A stretch of DNA of 64,000 bases, from positions 1-64,000 of the forward strand of contig NZ_AKKA01000078.1 of assembly GCF_000282035.1 (NCBI RefSeq), given 5' to 3'. Of the stretch, positions 59,187-64,000 are shown piece by piece. Position numbers and translations under genes: made by a program. This stretch comes from Rhizobium sp. CF122. GTDB lineage: Bacteria; Pseudomonadota; Alphaproteobacteria; Rhizobiales; Rhizobiaceae. Numbering within the stretch: the first letter of the stretch is position 1; each line of letters starts with the position of its first letter. The notes under the pieces were generated by a model. That model was not told the DNA's origin. It did not search any database and saw nothing but the letters and a program-made list of their open reading frames with translations.

Positions 59187-59446
59187 GGTCGATCGATCGT
59201 GTCCTTCGCGGATTCGCCTCTAGAGTAAAGCGGATAGGCGATCGCGCTGTCAAATCAAAGAAAAAAGCTTCGGTAACGGGCGATGGATCGGACGTTGAAT
59301 TTGGTCGTTGCCTTGCAAATCCTTGACCCGAACGACCGGCCTTGCCTACTCCCTTTTCGGTAGGTGTTAGCGCTATTCTCCGAAGTTCAATGCAATACAA
59401 CTTATTATAACATGGGCTGGCGTTACTCTTATCAAAGGAAGCCAGC

Positions 59447-60325
59447 ATGTCATCCACGGAAGATCCGAAGCTGCCACGCAATACCGCACGAAGGCATTTT
59501 CTAGGTGTGGCCGCCGCCGCCGGTGCTCGGCTCGCCAGCGTCGCGGCCGCAGCAACGGCAGTTTCCACGTCTCCCGCGAGCGCGATGGGCCGGCGTTGGG
59601 GGAGGGGAAACTCCGGGAGAGGCGGGAACGGCTCTGGCGGAGGCGGACACGGCAGTTCCGGCGGCGGCGGTGGCGGTGGCGCGCAGTGCTTCCTGCGTGG
59701 GACGGCGATCCTCACGGATTGCGGTGAAAAGCCTGTCGAGGATCTTCGCATCGGCGATCGCGTTTCGCTTCCGGATGGGGATGCCCGCCCGATCAAGTGG
59801 GTCGGCCGCCAAGTCTTCAAGAAAAGTGGTGCACGCTGGCATGAAGGCGTGGTGCCGATCCGCGTCTCGCGCCACGCGCTGGATAGCCGAACACCACATT
59901 CCGATCTCTACCTATCGCCCGGCCATGCGCTGTTCCTGAATGGCGTTCTGATCCGTGTGAAGGATCTGGTGAACGGCACGACAATCGCACCGGTCGTTCC
60001 TGCGGCCGATAAGTCGATCGAGTACTATGCCGTCCTGCTCAATACGCATGAGGTCATCCTTGCCGAGGGCGCTGCAGCCGAAACTTTCCATCCCTCGGAC
60101 AGCAACCACGAAAACTTCTCTAATTTTGCGGAGTACGAACGTCTTTATGCCGGCGAGGCGCGCACTTCGATGACATCCTATGCGACGGTCCTCGGCGAGG
60201 AAGGCGGCTGGAAGCATTTGAAAGCGCTTCTTCTGCTTGGCGCTTCGCATTTGTTGCCGATGCGCGATCCATTCCAGGATGCCTGCAGGAAGATTAACGC
60301 GCGCGCCAAAGAGCTATCGGCCTGA
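59447..60325 (+). CDS. Tat-exported Hint-domain protein
   Basis: A 292-aa protein. N-terminal twin-arginine-like signal (NTARRHFLGVAAAAG, then an Ala-rich helix to ~47), a very Gly-rich linker (~48-78), then a Hint domain beginning at Cys81 (CFLRGTAILTDCGEKPVEDL) with IGDRVSLPDG and the PGHALFLNGVLIRV motif. Hint modules perform protein self-splicing or self-cleavage. The usual C-terminal splice residues are not evident, so it may only cleave. The ATG follows AAAGGAAGCC. Confidence 0.83.
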   Translation: MSSTEDPKLPRNTARRHFLGVAAAAGARLASVAAAATAVSTSPASAMGRRWGRGNSGRGGNGSGGGGHGSSGGGGGGGAQCFLRGTAILTDCGEKPVEDLRIGDRVSLPDGDARPIKWVGRQVFKKSGARWHEGVVPIRVSRHALDSRTPHSDLYLSPGHALFLNGVLIRVKDLVNGTTIAPVVPAADKSIEYYAVLLNTHEVILAEGAAAETFHPSDSNHENFSNFAEYERLYAGEARTSMTSYATVLGEEGGWKHLKALLLLGASHLLPMRDPFQDACRKINARAKELSA

Positions 60326-60349
60326 TTTCCTCGTCTTCGAGCTCGAATC

Positions 60350-60478
60350 AAAAAAAGACCGGCATGCGGAACTTGAGGGGTTTCGCGATGCCGGCCGGAG
60401 ATCGGGCTGAAGACGAAGGGACGATACACTCCAGCCATCGGGCCAGTGTCACCCGATGGCACGATTCCTAATCCCCCA
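60350..60478 (-). ncRNA. Candidate reverse-strand small RNA
   Basis: In the interval before hsp20 the reverse strand has two structures in order: hairpin GCCATCGGG/CCCGATGGC (60434-60460) and a strong terminator-like hairpin (GCCGGCAT ... ATGCCGGTC, inner GCG/CGC pairing) ending in a seven-T tract at 60350-60356. No open reading frame fits this stretch. I could not assign it to a known family or find a promoter. Confidence 0.5.
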
Positions 60479-60549
60479 CTCATGAACGGCTTCCGAACCG
60501 GCTATTCATATGCGGTTCACGCAACGTGAGTTCGCTCCTGTGCCAGGGT

Positions 60550-60578
60550 CTTGAACTGCGCAAAAGCCATCCCCATCT
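60550..60578 (+). promoter_or_regulatory. Sigma-32 (RpoH)-type promoter of hsp20
   Basis: CTTGAA at 60550-60555 and CCCCATCT at 60571-60578, 15 bp apart, match the heat-shock consensus (CTTGAA ... CCCCATNT) exactly. The predicted transcript begins near 60585. Confidence 0.8.
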
Positions 60579-60583
60579 CATTC

Positions 60584-60683
60584 CTGCAGGCGCCAAACGG
60601 GCCTGCAGAACCGTCCCAAAGCTGCCGAATAAGGGGTTTTAGGGGCACCTATCGCAACACGTCGCTTCCTTAAGGAGGACATC
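60584..60683 (+). promoter_or_regulatory. ROSE-like RNA thermometer in the hsp20 leader
   Basis: The 100-nt leader contains hairpin CTGCAGGC/GCCTGCAG (60584-60608) and, at the 3' end, TCGCT followed by CTTCC-TTAA-GGAGG (60662-60678), which buries the Shine-Dalgarno AAGGAGG. The U-Y-G-C-U element opposite the Shine-Dalgarno is the mark of ROSE elements that control ibpA-type genes in rhizobia; heating would release it. Confidence 0.72.
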
Positions 60684-61151
60684 ATGCGTCACGTAGACTT
60701 CTCTCCCCTTTATCGTTCCACCGTCGGTTTCGACCGTCTCTTCACCATGCTCGACAGTCTCGGTCAGCCTGACCAGGGCCAGACCTATCCGCCCTACAAT
60801 ATCGAGCGCACCGGTGAAAACACCTACCGCATTACTATGGCCGTTGCCGGTTTCGATGAGACCGAAATCTCCATCGAGGCACAGGCCCACGCTCTGACCG
60901 TCAAGGGTGAAAAGAGCGAAGACAATGCGGAAGGCAGTGAGTTCCTCTATCGCGGCATCGCCAAGCGCGCCTTCGAGCGCCGCTTCCAGCTTGCCGACCA
61001 TGTGGAGGTTACTGCCGCTTCGCTGAAGAACGGTCTGCTCCACATCGACCTGCTTCGCAGCATTCCGGAAGCCATGAAGCCGCGCAAGATCGCGATTGCG
61101 GCTGAGCCGGTCAGCGCGCCGAAGGCCATCGAGGCGCAGGTCGCCAACTAA
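60684..61151 (+). CDS. Small heat-shock protein, Hsp20/IbpA type
   Basis: A 155-aa alpha-crystallin-domain chaperone: N-terminal MRHVDFSPLYRSTVGFDRLF, core NIERTGENTYRITMAVAGF and C-terminal LKNGLLHIDLLRSIPE with the conserved G-x-L. It holds unfolded proteins for refolding by DnaK/ClpB. Its control region has an RpoH promoter and a thermometer, so both transcription and translation should rise on heating. Confidence 0.95.
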   Translation: MRHVDFSPLYRSTVGFDRLFTMLDSLGQPDQGQTYPPYNIERTGENTYRITMAVAGFDETEISIEAQAHALTVKGEKSEDNAEGSEFLYRGIAKRAFERRFQLADHVEVTAASLKNGLLHIDLLRSIPEAMKPRKIAIAAEPVSAPKAIEAQVAN

Positions 61152-61176
61152 TCGGTCCTCCCAGGCCAATGATGCC

Positions 61177-61206
61177 GGCGGCGCTCGTTCGAGCGCCGCC
61201 TTTTTG
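61177..61206 (+). terminator. Terminator of hsp20
   Basis: A perfect 10-bp stem (GGCGGCGCTC) with a GTTC loop, followed by five T residues. Confidence 0.9.
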
Positions 61207-61215
61207 TTATCGAGG

Positions 61216-62220
61216 TCAGGCTGGGCTTGCCGCCTCCTCAACTTCCTCTTCGGTGATGCGGTGCGCGGCCTTCGCCGCATATTTCTGCGCGATCACGGCG
61301 CAGACCATCAACTGGATCTGATGGAATAGCATCAGTGGCAGCACGATCGCGCCGACCGATTGCCCGGCAAAGATGACGCTGGCCATCGGCGCGCCGCTGG
61401 CGAGGCTCTTCTTCGATCCGCAGAAGGTGATAGTGATCTCGTCGGCCTTGCTAAAGCCGAGGAGGCGGCTGCCAAACATGGTGAAGCACAAGACGAGAGC
61501 AAGCAGACTCATGTCGGCGATAATGACCGCTGCAATGTCGGCGATCGAGAACGTGTGCCATAGCCCCTCGACGACCGCCTTGCTGAAGGCAAGATAGACG
61601 ACCATCAGGATCGAGCCGCGGTCAACCGGCATCAGCAGGGTCTTTTTCGCGCGGATCCAGTTGCCGATCCAGGGCTGGAGCGCCTGGCCGACGACGAAGG
61701 GCAGCAGCAGCTGCAGGAGGATCTGTCCGAGGACGTCCCATGAGAAACTGCCATGGCCGCCGACCGAGAAGAGCAGTCCGACGAGCAGCGGCGTCAGGAA
61801 CATGCCGAAGATGTTCGAGGCCGATGCCGAGCATATGGCAGCCGGCACGTTGCCGCCTGCCATGGACGTGAAGGCGATCGAGGATTGCACCGTCGAAGGC
61901 AGGACGCAGAGATAAAGGATGCCGAGATAGAGGGGCTTCGGCAGGATCCATTCCGGCACGAAGCCGAGACCCAGGCCGAGGATGGGAAACAGGCCGAACG
62001 TCGTCAATAGGATCGCAAGATGCAGCCGCCAATGCAGCAGGCCGGCGATCACGACGTCACGTGACAGGCGGGCGCCGTGCAGGAAGAAGAGGAGGGCCAC
62101 CGCCAGGTTCGTCGCGATCCCGAAATAGCCAACAAAGGTGCCTTTGGCGGGCAGCAGCGAGGCGAGGATGACGGTGCAGACCAACAGCATCGTAAAGTTA
62201 TCGGGTAGAAAACGGCGCAT
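61216..62220 (-). CDS. Bile acid:sodium symporter-like (SBF-like) transporter
   Basis: A 334-aa membrane protein with nine or ten hydrophobic helices, of the SBF-like (YfeH) family: MRRFLPDNFTMLLVCTVILA, LPSTVQSSIAFTSMAGGN and TFCGSKKSLASGAPMASV. The bulk of the family is untested; some transport organic anions with sodium. It is divergent from a LysR gene, so it is a likely target of that regulator. Confidence 0.88.
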   Translation of the reverse strand: MRRFLPDNFTMLLVCTVILASLLPAKGTFVGYFGIATNLAVALLFFLHGARLSRDVVIAGLLHWRLHLAILLTTFGLFPILGLGLGFVPEWILPKPLYLGILYLCVLPSTVQSSIAFTSMAGGNVPAAICSASASNIFGMFLTPLLVGLLFSVGGHGSFSWDVLGQILLQLLLPFVVGQALQPWIGNWIRAKKTLLMPVDRGSILMVVYLAFSKAVVEGLWHTFSIADIAAVIIADMSLLALVLCFTMFGSRLLGFSKADEITITFCGSKKSLASGAPMASVIFAGQSVGAIVLPLMLFHQIQLMVCAVIAQKYAAKAAHRITEEEVEEAASPA

Positions 62221-62313
62221 GACGGATACTCATCGAGATCGGTAGATCATTTGTCTTTCTTCCATTATGATACAGGATGCAAGGAATAACAGTTATCGTA
62301 TTTCTGGATTGCC

Positions 62314-63171
62314 ATGCTTGATCTTACGCAGCTGCGCAGTTTTGTTGCCGTCGAACAGATGGGAAGCTTCACACTGGCAGCCGAAAGGCTCGGCCTCGGC
62401 CAATCGACCGTCAGCCAGCACATCCAGCGGCTTGAAAGCGCGGTCGGACGGCGGTTGCTGGCGCGCGACACCCACAAGGTGCAACTGACGACCGACGGCG
62501 AGGCGCTGCTTAGCCATGCGCGGGCGATGCTGGCGATCGAGGCACAGGTTCAGTCGCAATTCAGGGGGCAGAGGCTGCGGGGCAATCTGCGGCTCGGCGT
62601 GTCGGAAGACTTCGTGACCAGCCAGCTACCGGCAGTGCTCGAGGATTTCGTTCGCTCGCACCCATCGGTCGATTTGGAGCTGACGGTGGCGCTCTCCGGC
62701 ACGCTCTACGAGATGCAGGATAATGGCGAGATCGACCTCGTGCTGGCGAAGCGCCGGCTCGGCGATGCACGCGGGCGGCTGGTCTATCGCGAGCCACTGG
62801 TCTGGCTAGCACGCGATCCCGAGCACGTCTTGAGCGGTGGGCTCCTGCCATTGATCGCCTTCCCGCCGCCGAGCGTGACGCGCAGCATTGCACTCGAAGC
62901 GTTGGGGCGCAGCCAGGTCGCGTGGCGGATCGTCTGTACCTGCGGCAGCCTCAGCGGACTGACGGCGGCAGCGCGGGCGGGGATGGGCGTTCTGGTGCAG
63001 CCACGCAGCATGGCGCCATCGGGGTTGAAGGAGATCGGCAAAGGCAGGCTGCCGGTGCTTGAGGACGTCGAGTTTGTGCTGGTGCCGCGCAAGGGGGCGG
63101 ACCAGGCACTGGTTTCAGCCCTATCGGACGACATCCTTGGCAAGGTGCGCAGCCTTCGCGCCAACGCATGA
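62314..63171 (+). CDS. LysR-type transcriptional regulator
   Basis: A 285-aa regulator. Winged helix at residues 1-60 (LTQLRSFVAVEQMGSFTLAA, GLGQSTVSQHIQRLESAVGR) and a periplasmic-binding-like effector domain to the end. It is divergent from the SBF-like transporter with 93 bp between, an arrangement typical for LysR control of the neighbour. The inducer is unknown. Confidence 0.92.
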   Translation: MLDLTQLRSFVAVEQMGSFTLAAERLGLGQSTVSQHIQRLESAVGRRLLARDTHKVQLTTDGEALLSHARAMLAIEAQVQSQFRGQRLRGNLRLGVSEDFVTSQLPAVLEDFVRSHPSVDLELTVALSGTLYEMQDNGEIDLVLAKRRLGDARGRLVYREPLVWLARDPEHVLSGGLLPLIAFPPPSVTRSIALEALGRSQVAWRIVCTCGSLSGLTAAARAGMGVLVQPRSMAPSGLKEIGKGRLPVLEDVEFVLVPRKGADQALVSALSDDILGKVRSLRANA

Positions 63172-63272
63172 CAAGCCGTTGGCTTTCAGCCGCCGGACGA
63201 ACAATCGCGAACCAGTTTCCTAACCTCAGTTATCGAGAAGGCAGCCTTGTCTTTAAGACCTCAGCTTCGCTA

Positions 63273-63770
63273 TCAAGTGGCGTTGAAGCCAGCGTGATAG
63301 CTGACTTTGCCCGCAGGCGTGTCGCCGTCGAACGCCAAGCGCATGAAATATTCCGCAGGCGCAGCCTCAAAGATCAGATTGGCGTCATTCTGGAAGCCGA
63401 AGCGCATATAGTAGCCGGGATCGCCGAGAACGACGCAGCCTTTGGCTCCGATATCGGCGAGTCGCGATAGCCCGTCGCGAATGAGTTTTCCGCCAATGCC
63501 CCCTTTTTGACGGTCCGGCCTGACCGAGACCGGTCCGAGTCCATACCAGCCCTTGTCTTCGCCATCGATCGTAACGGGCGAAAACGCGACATGCCCTACA
63601 ACGGCACCATCCTCGACGGCGACGTGCGAGACGATCAGGGCGTCCGCATTACGCAGAGCGTCGACGATCTCTGCTTCTGTTTGGCTGCTATAGTCCATCG
63701 GTGCGAACGCCGCCTTTGTTATCTGACGGATCGCCGCGATGTCGCTTAGCTGTTCAGGACGGATTTCCAT
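63273..63770 (-). CDS. GNAT-family N-acetyltransferase (YhbS-like)
   Basis: A 165-aa acetyltransferase. Acetyl-CoA motif A is LGPVSVRPDRQKGGIGGKLI, with VVLGDPGYYMRFGF in the following strand, the pattern of YhbS/predicted N-acetyltransferases. Substrate unknown. Downstream on the forward strand the last 230 bp of the window (63771-64000) contain nothing I can name. Confidence 0.87.
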   Translation of the reverse strand: MEIRPEQLSDIAAIRQITKAAFAPMDYSSQTEAEIVDALRNADALIVSHVAVEDGAVVGHVAFSPVTIDGEDKGWYGLGPVSVRPDRQKGGIGGKLIRDGLSRLADIGAKGCVVLGDPGYYMRFGFQNDANLIFEAAPAEYFMRLAFDGDTPAGKVSYHAGFNAT

Positions 63771-64000
63771 TCGGGTCTCTTTCGCCGTTTTCCGATTTCA
63801 GACCGGTGCCCCGTGATAGCGCGGCTGCGGCAGGGCGGTCAGGGATAGGTAATCAACCACGCCGATCCTGCAACAAAGCTTCATGCCGGCGCAATTCTGG
63901 TTCGCCTCTTGCCTCAAAAGTTAATGGACTACTTACCATCTTAAGGCGCTTTCAACCCTATGGGTTAGGCATCTGGTTAGGTTCGGGGTCTAGGCTCCCC

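Overview
The window looks like chromosomal core sequence of a Rhizobiaceae alphaproteobacterium (Rhizobium/Agrobacterium/Sinorhizobium group). The evidence is high G+C with tightly packed genes, a glgP-glgB-glgC-glgA-pgm-glgX glycogen operon, a three-gene proton-translocating transhydrogenase (pntAA-pntAB-pntB), a four-subunit sarcosine oxidase operon (soxBDAG), cpdR beside an N-formylglutamate amidohydrolase, DUF992 and HWE-kinase genes, and an mmgR/suhB-type small RNA beside hisN. I saw no insertion sequence, prophage, CRISPR array, integrase or replication origin. The first gene is cut by the left edge.

Layout. 1-3215: TRAP transporter, with dctP convergent to dctQ-dctM. 3546-6752: a membrane GGDEF/EAL protein with a degenerate GGDEF motif, then a FeeM-like N-acyl amino acid synthase. 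6934-10205: a cytochrome oxidase subunit IV and the pnt operon. 10389-14762: a reverse-strand block with a DUF992 protein, an HWE histidine kinase, an FAD amine oxidase and a TPR lipoprotein. 14895-16726: two S21 (rpsU) paralogs flanking cspA, with two small unknown genes. 16835-17930: a decayed DUF1254 gene (amber codon plus internal deletion). 18330-23468: soxBDAG. 23614-24546: VOC and MaoC-fold enzymes. 24634-35645: the glycogen operon, with a 14-bp direct repeat upstream.

37267-43902 is a three-gene cluster: a large transglutaminase-DUF2126 protein, a circularly permuted ATP-grasp/alpha-E fusion, and a small transglutaminase. This conserved set is chemically suggestive, its function is unknown to me, and it is the best candidate for an undescribed pathway here. 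44013-50758 is a tricarboxylate-type uptake unit: the TctE/TctD two-component system, a divergent ABC-type binding protein, and tctCBA. 50997-55637 is a patchwork of small or secreted proteins, a DUF475 (TerC-like) membrane protein, an SNase homolog lacking its catalytic residues, a broken micro-gene and tRNA-Val(GAC). 55721-63770 holds cpdR, N-formylglutamate amidohydrolase, the mmgR-like sRNA, hisN, an alpha/beta hydrolase, a Tat-exported Hint-domain protein, a candidate reverse-strand sRNA, an hsp20 gene with a sigma-32-type promoter and a ROSE-like RNA thermometer, an SBF-like transporter, a LysR regulator and a GNAT enzyme.

Taken together the window covers carbon storage (glycogen), uptake of organic acids, redox balancing, C1-amine catabolism and temperature response. 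Functions are assigned by reading protein families; no database search was run.
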